Assembly: GCA_007988785.1 (NCBI GenBank)
Contig: BJUU01000002.1
Span: 1 to 64,000 of the forward strand
Source of the DNA: Agrococcus baldri
GTDB taxonomy: Bacteria > Actinomycetota > Actinomycetes > Actinomycetales > Microbacteriaceae
Reading direction: 5' to 3'
Length of the DNA stretch: 64,000 nt
Shown here: positions 19,515 through 28,611 of the stretch, piece by piece
Layout: each line of letters opens with the position of its first letter
Position numbering within the stretch: the first letter of the stretch is position 1
Notes under the pieces: model-generated
What the model saw: the letters and a program-made list of their open reading frames with translations, nothing else
Told to the model about the DNA's origin: nothing
Database searches by the model: none
Position numbers and translations under genes: made by a program

Positions 19515-20099
19515 ATGGCCGAGATCATCGCGACCGAGTCCGTCTCGCTCGACGGCGTCATGCAGGCGCCGGGCGGCGCCGATGAGGACACCCGCGGCGG
19601 ATTCGAGCACGGCGGATGGGCTGCGCCGTTCGCGTCGGACGACCAGATGCAGATCATGGGCGAGGGCATGGCCCGCTCCGGCGGCATGCTCTTCGGCCGG
19701 CGCACCTACGACCAGCTGGTGGGCTTCTGGCTGTCGAACCCGGAGCCGAATCCCTTCAGCGCGCATCTGAGCGCCACCCCCAAGTGGGTCGCGTCGCGGT
19801 CGTCGGCGCCGGCAGTGCACCCGAACACGACGCTGCTGACGGGCGAGGCGGTCGAGACCGTCGCGCAGCTGCGCGAGTCGGCCGAGGGCGCGATCTCGAT
19901 CCTCGGCAGCGGCGAGCTCGTGCGGGCGCTGCACGCGAGCGGGCTCATCGACCGCTTCGTGCTGCTGGTGCACCCGGTGACGCTCGGCAGCGGCACACGG
20001 CTGTTCGGCGACGGCGATCGGCAGGACCTGTCGCTCGAGCGCGTCGACACCACCAGCACCGGCGTCGTCATCGCGCAGTACTCGCGGGGCCGAGCGTGA
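19515..20099 (+). CDS. dihydrofolate reductase/RibD C-terminal family protein
   Basis: The 194-residue protein has the RibD_C (DHFR-like) fold. It opens IIATESVSLDGVMQAPGGADED, then GGMLFGRRTYDQLVGFW, and ends with SAEGAISILGSGELVRALHASGLIDR and LLVHPVTLGSGTRLFG. This is the common stand-alone actinobacterial DHFR-family reductase, expected to bind NADPH. Its substrate is generally unknown and it is not the housekeeping FolA. The VOC gene downstream overlaps its stop by four bases (GTGA). Confidence 0.88.
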   Translation: MAEIIATESVSLDGVMQAPGGADEDTRGGFEHGGWAAPFASDDQMQIMGEGMARSGGMLFGRRTYDQLVGFWLSNPEPNPFSAHLSATPKWVASRSSAPAVHPNTTLLTGEAVETVAQLRESAEGAISILGSGELVRALHASGLIDRFVLLVHPVTLGSGTRLFGDGDRQDLSLERVDTTSTGVVIAQYSRGRA

Positions 20100-20449
20100 G
20101 CGAGCGGTTCGAGGAGCTGCTGTCGGTCGCGTGCGTGGCCGACAGGGCTGCGGGGATGCGCTGGTACGAGACGCTCTTCGGGCGCCCGGCCGATCAGATG
20201 ATCGGCGAGGAGGCGCTCTGGCAGGTGGGCGAAGACGCCTGGCTGGTGGTCGACGAGCGACCGGAGCGGGCGGGCGCCTGCACGATCACCTTCGCGGTGC
20301 GGGGCGTCGACGAGATCGTCGCGCGGCTCGCGGCGGCGGGGGTGGAGCCGAGCGAGCTGGAGGACTACGGCAACGGGGTGCGGCACGCGACCTTCGTCGA
20401 CCCGTGGGGCAACGCGATGTCGATCGCGGGGGTGCCGGAACCGGAGTGA
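20096..20449 (+). CDS. VOC family protein
   Basis: The 117-residue product (SERFEELLSVACVADRAAGMRWY at the start, DPWGNAMSIAG near the end) is a single VOC module. The metal positions look degenerate: Glu may be supplied by the W-Y-E segment, but the last strand lacks an acidic residue. It is translationally coupled to the DHFR-like gene through a GTGA overlap, so the two probably act on related compounds. No specific substrate is evident. Confidence 0.8.
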   Translation: MSERFEELLSVACVADRAAGMRWYETLFGRPADQMIGEEALWQVGEDAWLVVDERPERAGACTITFAVRGVDEIVARLAAAGVEPSELEDYGNGVRHATFVDPWGNAMSIAGVPEPE

Positions 20450-20484
20450 ACTGGAGCGGATGACGGGCGTCCGGAGCGAACGAA

Positions 20485-20504
20485 GACCCGGCGAGGGCCG
20501 GGTC
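20485..20504. terminator. hairpin shared by a VOC gene and tRNA-Gly
   Basis: GACCCGGC (20485-20492) and GCCGGGTC (20497-20504) form a perfect 8-bp stem with a GAGG loop. It lies between the plus-strand VOC stop and the 3' end of the minus-strand tRNA, so it could end both transcripts. Confidence 0.65.
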
Positions 20505-20510
20505 GAAGAG

Positions 20511-20581
20511 AGCGGATGACGGGAATCGAACCCGCGCTATCAGCTTGGGAAGCTGAAGTTCTGCCATTGAACTACATCCGC
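20511..20581 (-). tRNA. tRNA-Gly (anticodon CCC)
   Basis: Read on the minus strand, 20581 to 20511 folds as a 71-nt tRNA. The acceptor stem GCGGATG pairs with CATCCGC, followed by discriminator U. The D arm is GTTC-AATGGCA-GAAC. The anticodon stem TCAGC/GCTGA encloses loop TTCCCAA, giving anticodon CCC. The T arm is CGGGT-TCGATTC-CCGTC in outline. CCA is not encoded. The tRNA reads GGG glycine codons. Confidence 0.95.
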
Positions 20582-20627
20582 GTGGCCGCCGGAGCGACGT
20601 GAGCCAGTGTACGGCACGCGGCCGGGC

Positions 20628-20945
20628 TCAGCCCTCGTAGGGGTGCGCGACCAGCTCGGCGTGCTCCGAGTGCTTGCCCAGCCACGACTGCACGAACGTG
20701 CACTGCGGCACGATCCTGCGCCCCGCATCCGCTGCATCCTGCATCGCGAAGCCGGCGAGCGCGCTGCCCACGCCGTGCCCGCCGTACTCGTCGCCGACGA
20801 CTGTGTGCTGCAACACGCGATTGCCGTCGGCGTCGTCGACGTAGGAGAGCACCCCGGCGAGGTGATCGCCGATGTGCGCCTCGTAGCGGCCCCGGTCGGT
20901 GTCGTCGCCCACGACGACGTGGGTCTGGCCTGCCTGCTCGCTCAT
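20628..20945 (-). CDS. YjdJ-type minimal GNAT acetyltransferase
   Basis: The 105-residue protein matches the short GCN5-related family: VGDDTDRGRYEAHIGDHLAG, LSYVDDADGNRVLQHTVV, then GGHGVGSALAGFAMQDAADAG as the acetyl-CoA loop, and a C-terminal PQCTFVQSWLGKH in which the Cys is common in this subfamily. The ATG at 20945 gives the standard size. It ends 46 bp from the tRNA-Gly gene. The biological substrate is unknown. Confidence 0.85.
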   Translation of the reverse strand: MSEQAGQTHVVVGDDTDRGRYEAHIGDHLAGVLSYVDDADGNRVLQHTVVGDEYGGHGVGSALAGFAMQDAADAGRRIVPQCTFVQSWLGKHSEHAELVAHPYEG

Positions 20946-20997
20946 GGCCCCATCCAAGCGGTTCGGCGCGCGGCCGACAAGGGTGGGCGGATGCGGC

Positions 20998-21864
20998 TCA
21001 GGCGTCCTCGGGCGCACCTGCGTCGCGCGCGCGGCCGGGCTCGACCGCCGGACCGGACGTGCCGGGCTCGCCGCTCGCGCCGGTCGCGTACGTGCGCATG
21101 TGCAGGCGCACCGGCTCGCTCGCCCCCTCGTGCTCGAGGGCCTTGCGCTTGCGCTTGCGCGCCGCCGCCCACAGGTTGAGGCCCTCGACGAGCACCGCGA
21201 ACACCATCGGCCCGTAGATGAAGGCCTTGTCGATGTGGAAGCCGAAGCCCTCGGCGATGAGGAACACGCCGATGAGCAGCAGGAACGACAGCGCGAGCAT
21301 CTTCACCGTCGGGTGGCGGTTGACGAACTCGAAGATGTACCGCGCCGCGAACAGCAGGATGCCGAACGAGATCACGACCGCCGAGATGATGACGACCATG
21401 TTGCTCGTCATGCCCACGGCGGTGATGACCGAGTCGAGCGAGAAGACGAGGTCCATCGCCAGGATCTGCGCCAGCACCGCGCCGAAGGTGGCCTTCGCGG
21501 CGCCGGAGCCGTGGCCCTCCTCCTCGCCCTCGAGCTTCAGGTGGATCTCGTGGACCGCCTTGTAGAGCAGGAAGCCGCCGCCGAGGATGAGGATGAGCTC
21601 GCGCCCCGAGAAGCCCATGCCGAAGACCGTGAAGAGGTCGTCGTTGAGCGTGATGATCCAGCCGGCGAGCAGCACGAGGCCGACGCGCATCACCATCGCG
21701 AGCGTCAGCCCCAGGGTGCGCGCCCTCGCCTGCTGCGACTCGGGCAGCTTCGAGGCGAGGATCGAGATGAAGATGACGTTGTCGACGCCGAGCACGATCT
21801 CGAGCACGAACAGCGTGAGGAAGATCGCGAGCAGGTCGGGCGTGAATTCCAGCGAGAAGTCCAT
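20998..21864 (-). CDS. TerC family integral membrane protein
   Basis: The 288-residue protein has about seven spans. It carries the TerC hallmarks LEIVLGVDNVIFISILASKLP (residues 21-41) and AMDLVFSLDSVITAVGMTSN, with conserved membrane Asp residues. TerC proteins are linked to metal (manganese) efflux and tellurite resistance; some metallate secreted enzymes. The C-terminal 60 residues are basic, then Gly/Pro/Glu-rich, and look disordered. I saw no yybP-ykoY riboswitch in the short 59-bp leader after lplA. Co-transcription with lplA is possible. Confidence 0.93.
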   Translation of the reverse strand: MDFSLEFTPDLLAIFLTLFVLEIVLGVDNVIFISILASKLPESQQARARTLGLTLAMVMRVGLVLLAGWIITLNDDLFTVFGMGFSGRELILILGGGFLLYKAVHEIHLKLEGEEEGHGSGAAKATFGAVLAQILAMDLVFSLDSVITAVGMTSNMVVIISAVVISFGILLFAARYIFEFVNRHPTVKMLALSFLLLIGVFLIAEGFGFHIDKAFIYGPMVFAVLVEGLNLWAAARKRKRKALEHEGASEPVRLHMRTYATGASGEPGTSGPAVEPGRARDAGAPEDA

Positions 21865-21923
21865 GGCGACGCGATCCTACGGGCACGAGGCGACGCGAGG
21901 CTGAACCGGTGCCGCGCGCGCGG

Positions 21924-22973
21924 CTACGGCACCCGGTGCAGCCACTCCCGGGTCGAGAACTTGGTGCGGATGCGCTCGCTCGCGGCCTCGAGCTCGGCCT
22001 CGGTGAGCGCGCCGTCCGTGCCGCCGTAGAGGCGCCGGAAGGTGGCCTTCAGCGACGCCTGCACCGCGGCCTTCTCCATGCCGGTCTGCGACTTCAGCGG
22101 GTCGACGCGCTTCTTGGCGCTCGTGGTGCCCTTGTCGCTCAGCTTCTCCTTGCCGATGCGCAGCACCTCGGTCATCTTGTCGGCGTCGATGTCGTACGAC
22201 ATGGTCGCGTGGTGCAGCACAGCGCCGGAGGCGAGCCGCTTCTGCGCGGCGCCGCCGATCTTGCCCTTGGCGCTCGTGATGTCGTTGAGCGGCGCGTAGA
22301 ACGCGTCGATGCCGAGCGACTTCAGCGCCTCGATCACCCACGCATCCAGGAACGCGTAGGAATCCTGGAAGCTCATGCCCTGCACCAGGTCGCCCGGCAC
22401 GTAGAGCGAGTAGGTGATGGCGTTGTCGGGCTCCGAGAACATGGCGCCGCCGCCGGTGATGCGGCGGATGACGGGGATGCCGTGCCGCTCGGCGGCCTCG
22501 GGCTCGACCTCGTTCCTGAACGACTGGAAGGAGCCGAGGTAGACGGCGGGGCCTGCGAGGTTCCAGAAGCGCAGCGTCGGGCCGCGGCGGCCGGCGCCGA
22601 CCTCCTCGGTGAGCACCTCGTCGAGCGCGACGTGCAGCAGCGGCAGCCGCGGCTCGTCGTCGATGATGGTCCACTCGTAGTCGGCGAACGAGCTGGCGTG
22701 CTGCAGCGCGCGGCGGATGGCGACGCCCACCGATTCGGGCGTGAAGCCGAGCAGCGTCGCGTCGGCGGGCAGCCCCGCCCTGATCGCATCGCCGATGTCG
22801 GTGGCGGATGCGGTGGCCGGCAGGCCGTTCACGGCCGCGTCGATCGCGCCCAGCGCCTCGTCGGGCTCGAGGAAGAAGTCGCCCGCGAGGCGGAAGCCGG
22901 CGATGCGGCCGTCCTGCTCCTCGAGGTCGACCACCACGAGCTTGCCGCCGGGGACCTTGTACTCGCCGTGCAT
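21924..22973 (-). CDS. lplA: lipoate-protein ligase with permuted domain order
   Basis: The ligase core (about residues 95-330) has the lipoyl-AMP motif RRITGGGAMFSEPDNAITYS and the catalytic-lysine segment SAKGKIGGAAQKR, so it should attach lipoate or octanoate to E2/GcvH domains. The first ~90 residues (KVPGGKLVVVDLEEQDGRIA, then LAGDFFLEPDEALGAID) resemble the small accessory domain that follows the core in E. coli LplA. Here it precedes the core. The 349-residue length agrees with a full two-domain enzyme. The ATG at 22973 has no strong SD. The paralogue LipM/LipB cannot be excluded on function. Confidence 0.85.
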   Translation of the reverse strand: MHGEYKVPGGKLVVVDLEEQDGRIAGFRLAGDFFLEPDEALGAIDAAVNGLPATASATDIGDAIRAGLPADATLLGFTPESVGVAIRRALQHASSFADYEWTIIDDEPRLPLLHVALDEVLTEEVGAGRRGPTLRFWNLAGPAVYLGSFQSFRNEVEPEAAERHGIPVIRRITGGGAMFSEPDNAITYSLYVPGDLVQGMSFQDSYAFLDAWVIEALKSLGIDAFYAPLNDITSAKGKIGGAAQKRLASGAVLHHATMSYDIDADKMTEVLRIGKEKLSDKGTTSAKKRVDPLKSQTGMEKAAVQASLKATFRRLYGGTDGALTEAELEAASERIRTKFSTREWLHRVP

Positions 22974-23022
22974 GGGGCCAGCCTACGGCGGCGCCACCGA
23001 CACGCGGCACCACTCGGATCTC

Positions 23023-23081
23023 GGGACCCCCTTGACCGAAAGGGACCGGTGCACCGGGTCCCCGAAGACGGAAGGGGTCCC
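23023..23081. repeat. structured intergenic repeat, copy 1
   Basis: An outer stem GGGACCCCCTT (23023-23033) / AAGGGGTCCC (23072-23081) encloses a near-palindrome around GGTGCACC (23042-23062). A related element with the same order of blocks lies at 42920-42980. It sits between lplA and the hydrolase gene, and no ORF crosses it. Confidence 0.7.
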
Positions 23082-23091
23082 TGTCCGAGGC

Positions 23092-23985
23092 TCAGGCGGC
23101 GGGCGTGCCCTTCGCGGCGGGCAGCAGCCGCGCGTCGAGCCAGCCGACGATGTCGTCGAGCACCCGCGCGCGGTTGATCTCGTTGAGGATCTCGTGGCGC
23201 GCGCCCGGGTAGACGGTGACGGTCACGTCGGTGAGCCCCGCCCGGCTGCGGTAGGCCTCGCCGAGCCGCTGCAGCGACTTCGTGCCGCCCAGCGAGTCGT
23301 CGGAGCCGCCGGCGATCAGCAGCGGGAGCTCGGATCGGATCCGTCGGCTCGGCACGCCGTACTGGCGCGCACCCTCGATGGGGCCGAACACCCGCAACGG
23401 CTCGGCGGGGAACGTCAGCGGATCCTCGACGAACGCGTCGATGACCGCCTGGTCGCGCGAGAGCCACTCGTAGCCGGTGTCGCCCAGGTGCGTGTGGCGG
23501 GCGTTGTAGTCGCCCGGCTTGATCCAGCCGGGCATGCGGTAGGCGGTGCCGCTGAGCACGGCGGCGTCGACGAGCCTGTCATGCGCGTTGAGCAGCATCT
23601 GGGTCAGGACCGAGCCCCACGAGTGGCCGAGGATCGCCACCGGCAAGCCCGGGTGCTCGCCGCGGATGAGCTTGAGCGCGTGCACGAGATCGCCGACGAC
23701 CGCGCGCATGCCGCCGGGCCCGAGCTTCCCCAGCCGCGTCAGGTCGCCGCCGTGCTGCTCGATGCCGGTCGAGCCGTGGCCGCGCTGGTCGATCGCCCAG
23801 ACGGCGTAGCCGCTCGCGACGAAGCGCTGCGCGACGTGCTCGTAGCGCAGCGCGTGCTCGCCCAGCCCGTGCGCGATGAGCACCACGCCCTTGGGCTTGC
23901 CGGGCTGCCATCGGTAGCAGTGGATGGTCACGCCCTGCAGGTCGACGAAGGTCGACTCGGCGCGCAGTGCGGTGAACTTGGGCAT
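23092..23985 (-). CDS. alpha/beta hydrolase, monoacylglycerol-lipase-like
   Basis: The 297-residue protein fits the hydrolase_4/MGL group. The oxyanion motif LIAHGLGEH is at 36-44, nucleophile elbow GHSWGS at 120-125 (Ser122), acid in GGSDDSLGG (Asp229 or Asp230) and His264 in PGARHEILNE, the typical MGL ending. It probably cleaves monoacylglycerols or other small esters in the cytosol. The ATG at 23985 gives a start of MPKFTALRAESTF. A hairpin terminator separates it from the UvrA-like gene, so it is probably its own unit. Confidence 0.88.
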   Translation of the reverse strand: MPKFTALRAESTFVDLQGVTIHCYRWQPGKPKGVVLIAHGLGEHALRYEHVAQRFVASGYAVWAIDQRGHGSTGIEQHGGDLTRLGKLGPGGMRAVVGDLVHALKLIRGEHPGLPVAILGHSWGSVLTQMLLNAHDRLVDAAVLSGTAYRMPGWIKPGDYNARHTHLGDTGYEWLSRDQAVIDAFVEDPLTFPAEPLRVFGPIEGARQYGVPSRRIRSELPLLIAGGSDDSLGGTKSLQRLGEAYRSRAGLTDVTVTVYPGARHEILNEINRARVLDDIVGWLDARLLPAAKGTPAA

Positions 23986-24038
23986 GGCACCGATTTTAGA
24001 ACGGTGTCGTCGCGAACGGCGCATCGGCGCCCGTGGCG

Positions 24039-24058
24039 CTCGGCTCGGCGGAGCCGAG
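24039..24058 (-). terminator. hairpin after the UvrA-like gene
   Basis: CTCGGCTC-GGCG-GAGCCGAG forms a perfect 8-bp stem with a 4-nt loop, 7 bp beyond the stop of the UvrA-like gene on the minus strand. No U-run follows directly. Confidence 0.65.
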
Positions 24059-24065
24059 GCGCGCC

Positions 24066-26321
24066 TCAGCCGGCCGCGCGCTTGGCCAGGTGGCGTCCGG
24101 TCAGCGAGTCGCCCGGGTCGGCCGCGAGCGCCGCGGGCGTGCCCTCGAACACCACCCTGCCGCCCTGCGCTCCGGCGCCGGGGCCCAGGTCGATGAGCCA
24201 GTCGGCGCGCGAGACCACGTCGAGGTTGTGCTCGATCACGATGACGGTGCGGCCGGTGTCGACGAGCGACTCGAGCAGCCCGATGAGGTTGTCGACGTCG
24301 GCCATGTGCAGGCCCGTGGTCGGCTCGTCGAGCACGATCACCGAGGCGGAGGTGCCCATCTCGATCGCGAGCTTCAGCCGCTGCCGCTCGCCGCCCGAGA
24401 GGGTCGTGAGCGTCTGGCCGAGCGTGATGTAGCCGAGCCCCACGTCGACGAGCCTGCCGAGCATGGGCGCCACCTGCTTCTCGGTGAAGAACGCCGCGGC
24501 CTGCTCGACCGACATGTCGAGCACGTCGCCGATCGAGGCGCCGCGCAGCTCGTACTCGAGCACCTCCGCGGTGAAGCGCCGCCCGCCGCACAGCTCGCAC
24601 GGCGTCGTCACGCCCGCCATGAAGGCGAGGTCGGAGTAGATGACGCCCAGCCCCTTGCACTCGGGGCACGCGCCCTCGGAGTTCGCCGAGAACAGCGCCG
24701 GCTTCACCCCGTTGGCGGATGCGAAGGCCTTGCGGATGGGCTCGAGGATGCCCGTGTAGGTGGCCGGGTTCGATCGCCGCGAGCCCTTGATCGCGCTCTG
24801 GTCGACGAAGGTGACGCCGTCGCGCGGCAGCGAGCCGTGGATGAGCGACGACTTGCCGGAGCCCGCGACCCCCGTGACGGCCACGAGCACGCCCGTGGGC
24901 ACATCCACGTCGACCCCCGTGAGGTTGTGCGAGCGGGCGTCGCGGATCTCGAGCCGCCCGCTCGGCTCGCGCACCGAGTCCTTCAGCTGCTGCCGGTGCT
25001 CGAGGTGGTCGCCCGTGCGGGTGCCGGAGGCGCGCAGCGCATCGAAGGTGCCCTGGAAGACGATCGTGCCGCCGTGGGTGCCGGCGCCGGGGCCCATGTC
25101 GACGACGTGGTCGGCGATCGCCATCACCTCGGGCTTGTGCTCGACGACGAGCACCGTGTTGCCCTTGTCGCGCAGCCGCTGCAGCAGCCCGTTCATGCGC
25201 TCGACGTCGTGCGCGTGCAGGCCGGCGGTGGGCTCGTCGAAGACGTAGGTGACGTCGGTGAGCGCCGAGCCCATGTGCCGCACCATCTTGGTGCGCTGCG
25301 CCTCGCCGCCCGAGAGCGAGCCGGCGGGCCGGTCGAGCGAGAGGTAGCCGAGGCCGATGGCGTCGAAGGTGTCGAGCAGGTCGACGAGCTTGGCGCGCAG
25401 CGGCGCGGTGGCCGCTCCCCCGGCGTCGGCCGGGATGGAGGCGATGAAGGGGGCGAGGTCGGTGAGCTGCATCGCGGTCGCCTCGGCGATCGTGACCCCC
25501 TGCACCGTCACCTCGCGGGCGGCGGCGTTCAGCCGCGAGCCGCCGCACTCCCGGCAGTCGCCGAAGGTGGCCGCCGCCTCGACGCGTGCCCGCAGCGTCG
25601 GCTTCATCGACTCGGGATCCTTCTGGAAGACGCTCTTGCGCAGCTTCGGGATGAGCCCCTCGTAGGTCATGTTGAACTCGGCCATCGAGACCTTGCGCTC
25701 CTCGGCGTGCAGGAACAGCTGCAGCTCGTCCTCCGAGTAGTCGGCGATGCGCTTGTCGGGGTCGAGCAGCCCCGACTGCGCGTAGAGCTTCCAGTACCAG
25801 CCGCCCACCTGGTAGTTCGGGAAGTCGATCGCGCCCTCGTTGAGCGACTTCGAGCGGTCGACGATGGCGTCGATGTCGATCGCCGAGACGCGCCCGAGCC
25901 CCTCGCACGCCATGCACATGCCGCGCGGGTCGTTGAACGAGAACATCACCGAGGAGTCGAGGTGGGGCGTGCCGGCCCGCGACCAGAGGATCCGCAGCAT
26001 CGTGTACGCATCCGTCGCCGTGCCGACCGTCGAGCGCGAGTTGGCGCCCATCTGCTCCTGGCCGACGAGGATCGCCGCGGTGAGCCCCTCGATCTGATCG
26101 GCCTCCGGCTGCGGCGCAGGCGGCATGAAGCCCTGCACGAAGGCGTCGTAGGTCTCGTCGATGAGGCGCCGCGACTCGGCCGCGATGGTGCCGAACACGA
26201 GGCTCGACTTGCCGGAGCCCGAGACGCCGGTGAAGACGCTCAGCCGCCGCTTGGGGATGTCGACGTCGACGGCCTGCAGGTTGTTCTCGCGCGCTCCGCG
26301 CACGCTGATGTGCTCAGTCAC
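24066..26321 (-). CDS. UvrA-like ABC ATPase (DrrC/UvrA2 class)
   Basis: The 751-residue protein has two ABC modules. Walker A sites are GVSGSGKSS (32-40) and GVAGSGKSS, signatures LSGGEAQR and LSGGERQRL, Walker [10 protein letters not shown] and LDEPTTGLH. Zinc CxxC pairs CMAC, CREC, CPEC and CELC are also present. It is about 200 residues shorter than UvrA and lacks room for the UvrB-binding and insertion domains. This is the hallmark of the short UvrA2/DrrC group, linked to self-resistance against DNA-intercalating drugs. The GTG at 26321 ([15 protein letters not shown]) is the natural start. No drug cluster is nearby. Confidence 0.9.
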   Translation of the reverse strand: MTEHISVRGARENNLQAVDVDIPKRRLSVFTGVSGSGKSSLVFGTIAAESRRLIDETYDAFVQGFMPPAPQPEADQIEGLTAAILVGQEQMGANSRSTVGTATDAYTMLRILWSRAGTPHLDSSVMFSFNDPRGMCMACEGLGRVSAIDIDAIVDRSKSLNEGAIDFPNYQVGGWYWKLYAQSGLLDPDKRIADYSEDELQLFLHAEERKVSMAEFNMTYEGLIPKLRKSVFQKDPESMKPTLRARVEAAATFGDCRECGGSRLNAAAREVTVQGVTIAEATAMQLTDLAPFIASIPADAGGAATAPLRAKLVDLLDTFDAIGLGYLSLDRPAGSLSGGEAQRTKMVRHMGSALTDVTYVFDEPTAGLHAHDVERMNGLLQRLRDKGNTVLVVEHKPEVMAIADHVVDMGPGAGTHGGTIVFQGTFDALRASGTRTGDHLEHRQQLKDSVREPSGRLEIRDARSHNLTGVDVDVPTGVLVAVTGVAGSGKSSLIHGSLPRDGVTFVDQSAIKGSRRSNPATYTGILEPIRKAFASANGVKPALFSANSEGACPECKGLGVIYSDLAFMAGVTTPCELCGGRRFTAEVLEYELRGASIGDVLDMSVEQAAAFFTEKQVAPMLGRLVDVGLGYITLGQTLTTLSGGERQRLKLAIEMGTSASVIVLDEPTTGLHMADVDNLIGLLESLVDTGRTVIVIEHNLDVVSRADWLIDLGPGAGAQGGRVVFEGTPAALAADPGDSLTGRHLAKRAAG

Positions 26322-26364
26322 GCGTCGACGGTACCCGCTGCCTCCCACATGCGGGGCGGATGCG

Positions 26365-27189
26365 TCAGGCCGCGCGGGCGGGCAGGTCGAGCCGGTACGG
26401 GGTCGTGGTCGAGACCTGCAGGAAGCCGCTGCGCTCGAGGATGGGCCGCGAGTCCTCGGTCGAGTCGCTGTTCATGAGCGTGAAGCCGCCGCGCAGCGCC
26501 GAGCGGGCCCGCGCGGCCGTGAGCGCCCGGTAGATGCCGCGGCGGCGCCAGCCGGCCAGCGTGGCCCCGCCCCAGAGCCCCGCGAAGTCGGTGCCGGCGA
26601 CCGGCTCGAGCCTGCCGCCGGAGACCACCAGGCGGCTGCCGTCGGGCCGCCGGGCCTCTGCGACCCAGATCTCCATCAGCGGGTCGACGGCGAGCCGTCC
26701 GGTGAGCGCCCGCACGGTCGGTTCGACCCCACCGCCGAACACCGCGCTCTCCAGCTCGGCGAAGGCACGCACATCCGGCTCCTCGCGCACCTGCCGCAGC
26801 GTGACGCCCTCCGGCAGCGGGGCGTCCACCGCGAGCGCGGCGGCCGGCCCGATCATGATCGACTCCGGATCGTCGGGCTCGAAGCCGTGCTCGGTGAGCG
26901 CCTCGTGCAGAACTGGGGCAGCGTCGTGGCCGCGGCTCTTCCAGTCCACGTGCACGACCGCGGGATCCGCGCGGCAGTGCGCCAGCGCATCCGCCACCAG
27001 GGTGTGCACGCCCGCCGCGTCGGCGCCGCCGAGGTCGCGGTAGGTGATGAGCACGCGGCCGCCGGCGTAGGTCGTGAGCCAGAGCGGGCCGAGCGCGTCG
27101 ATCGCGAGCGCGCTGGGCGCGTCGGGCCTGCCGCGCAGCTGCTCGTCGTAGGCGGCCAGGAGTCTCGAGCGCTCATCCATCGCGGCCAT
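26365..27189 (-). CDS. GNAT family acetyltransferase, 274 aa
   Basis: The C-terminal 130 residues form a GNAT domain: VTLRQVREEPDVRAFAELES, then GLWGGATLAGWRRRGIYRAL as the acetyl-CoA loop, and NSDSTEDSRPILERSGF as motif B. The N-terminal half looks like a degenerate second copy (DDPESIMIG is a typical linker). Two close starts, ATG 27189 and ATG 27180, cannot be separated. It is divergent from the uracil permease with 78 bp between. The substrate is unknown. Confidence 0.82.
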   Translation of the reverse strand: MAAMDERSRLLAAYDEQLRGRPDAPSALAIDALGPLWLTTYAGGRVLITYRDLGGADAAGVHTLVADALAHCRADPAVVHVDWKSRGHDAAPVLHEALTEHGFEPDDPESIMIGPAAALAVDAPLPEGVTLRQVREEPDVRAFAELESAVFGGGVEPTVRALTGRLAVDPLMEIWVAEARRPDGSRLVVSGGRLEPVAGTDFAGLWGGATLAGWRRRGIYRALTAARARSALRGGFTLMNSDSTEDSRPILERSGFLQVSTTTPYRLDLPARAA

Positions 27190-27267
27190 GCAAGCACGCT
27201 CGGGGCGCGCGCGGCACTACGATCCGGAGCAGGCCGTCCCGCCGCACCGCACACCCGAAGGGCCACC

Positions 27268-28596
27268 ATGTTCTCCTGGACCAAGCGCGACGACGCGAAC
27301 CTGAGCGCGACCGACATCGTCTACCCCGAGGAGCGGCTCGGCTGGGGCCGCACCATCGGGCTCGGCATGCAGCACGTCGTCGCCATGTTCGGCGCCACCT
27401 TCCTGGTGCCGATCATCACCGGCTTCCCGCCCTCGACGACACTGCTGTTCTCGGGCATCGGCACGATCCTCTTCCTGCTGATCACGAAGAACCGGCTGCC
27501 GAGCTACCTCGGCTCCTCGTTCGCGTTCCTCGCCCCGATCGGCGCCGCGACCGAGATCGGCGGGCCGGGCTTCGCGCTCTCCGGCGTGATCCTGGTGGGC
27601 GTGCTGCTGGCGATCATCGGCGTGATCGTGCACTTCTCCGGCACCCGATGGATCGCGGCGCTCATGCCGCCGGTCGTCTCCGGCACGATCGTCGCGCTGA
27701 TCGGCTTCAACCTGGCGCCCGCGGCGCGCGACAACTTCATCGCCGACCCGGGCCTCGCCGCGATCACGCTGCTGGCGGTCATCCTCACCTCGGTGCTCTT
27801 CCGCGGCCTCGTCGGGCGGCTGTCGATCCTGGTTGGCGTCGTGGTCGGCTACCTCGCGGCGGCGCTCATGGGCAAGGTCGACTGGTCGGCGGTCGAGGCG
27901 GCGCCCTGGATCGGCCTGCCCGAGTTCACCTCGCCCACCTTCGACCCGGCGCTGCTGCCCGCGATCCTGATGTTCGTGCCGATCGTGCTGCCGCTCATCG
28001 CCGAGAACCTCGGGCACGTGAAGGGCGTCGGCCAGCTGCTGCACCGCGACCTCGACCCGCTCGCCGGCCGCACGCTGTTCTCCGACGGGCTCGCCACCAC
28101 GATCTCCGGCATCTTCGGCGGCTCGCCGACCACCACCTACGGCGAGAACATCGGCGTCATGAGCGCGACGCGCGTCTTCTCCACCGCCGCGTACTGGGTG
28201 GCGGCGCTCACGGCCATCCTGCTGGGCCTGAGCCCCAAGGTCGGCGCGATCATCTTCGCGACCCCCGCCGGCGTGCTGGGCGGCGTCACCACCGCGCTCT
28301 ACGGCCTGATCGGCATCATCGGCGTGCGCATCTGGGTCGAGAACCAGGTCGACTTCTCGAAGCCGCGCAACCAGTTCGCGGCCGGCGTCGGCCTCATCGT
28401 CGCGATCGCCGACTTCACGCTCTCGAGCGGCCAGCTCTCGTTCGGCGGCATCGTGCTCGGCACGGTCGCGACGCTCGTGATCTACCACCTGATGGCGCTG
28501 CTCGAGCGGGCGCGCGGCGGGGACGGCCGGGACGGGCGCGATGCAGACGCCGTGCGCCCCGACCACGCGCCGCCCGCGACCGACCCGGCCGACTAG
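27268..28596 (+). CDS. uracil/xanthine permease (NCS2 family)
   Basis: The 442-residue protein has about twelve to fourteen spans and the NCS2 signatures in order: GLGMQHVVAMFGATFLVPII, PSYLGSSFAFLAPI, VLPLIAENLGHVKGV (substrate-binding Glu), and TTYGENIGVMSATRVFS. These match uracil permeases of the UraA/PyrP type more closely than xanthine carriers. It is therefore expected to import uracil with protons. The ATG at 27268 precedes MFSWTKRDD. The C-terminal tail is polar. I see no pyrimidine operon neighbour. Confidence 0.92.
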   Translation: MFSWTKRDDANLSATDIVYPEERLGWGRTIGLGMQHVVAMFGATFLVPIITGFPPSTTLLFSGIGTILFLLITKNRLPSYLGSSFAFLAPIGAATEIGGPGFALSGVILVGVLLAIIGVIVHFSGTRWIAALMPPVVSGTIVALIGFNLAPAARDNFIADPGLAAITLLAVILTSVLFRGLVGRLSILVGVVVGYLAAALMGKVDWSAVEAAPWIGLPEFTSPTFDPALLPAILMFVPIVLPLIAENLGHVKGVGQLLHRDLDPLAGRTLFSDGLATTISGIFGGSPTTTYGENIGVMSATRVFSTAAYWVAALTAILLGLSPKVGAIIFATPAGVLGGVTTALYGLIGIIGVRIWVENQVDFSKPRNQFAAGVGLIVAIADFTLSSGQLSFGGIVLGTVATLVIYHLMALLERARGGDGRDGRDADAVRPDHAPPATDPAD

Positions 28597-28611
28597 CCTC
28601 GCCGCATCCGC

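Noticed and set aside
20998-21923. yybP-ykoY manganese riboswitch expected before terC
   Set aside because: Only 59 bp separate lplA and terC and I see none of the conserved stems.
23092-25917. Continuous 941-codon minus frame joining the hydrolase with sequence opposite the UvrA-like gene
   Set aside because: The upstream part is an Arg/Ala-rich shadow; the true hydrolase starts at ATG 23985 with a normal N-terminus, so this is not a fusion protein.
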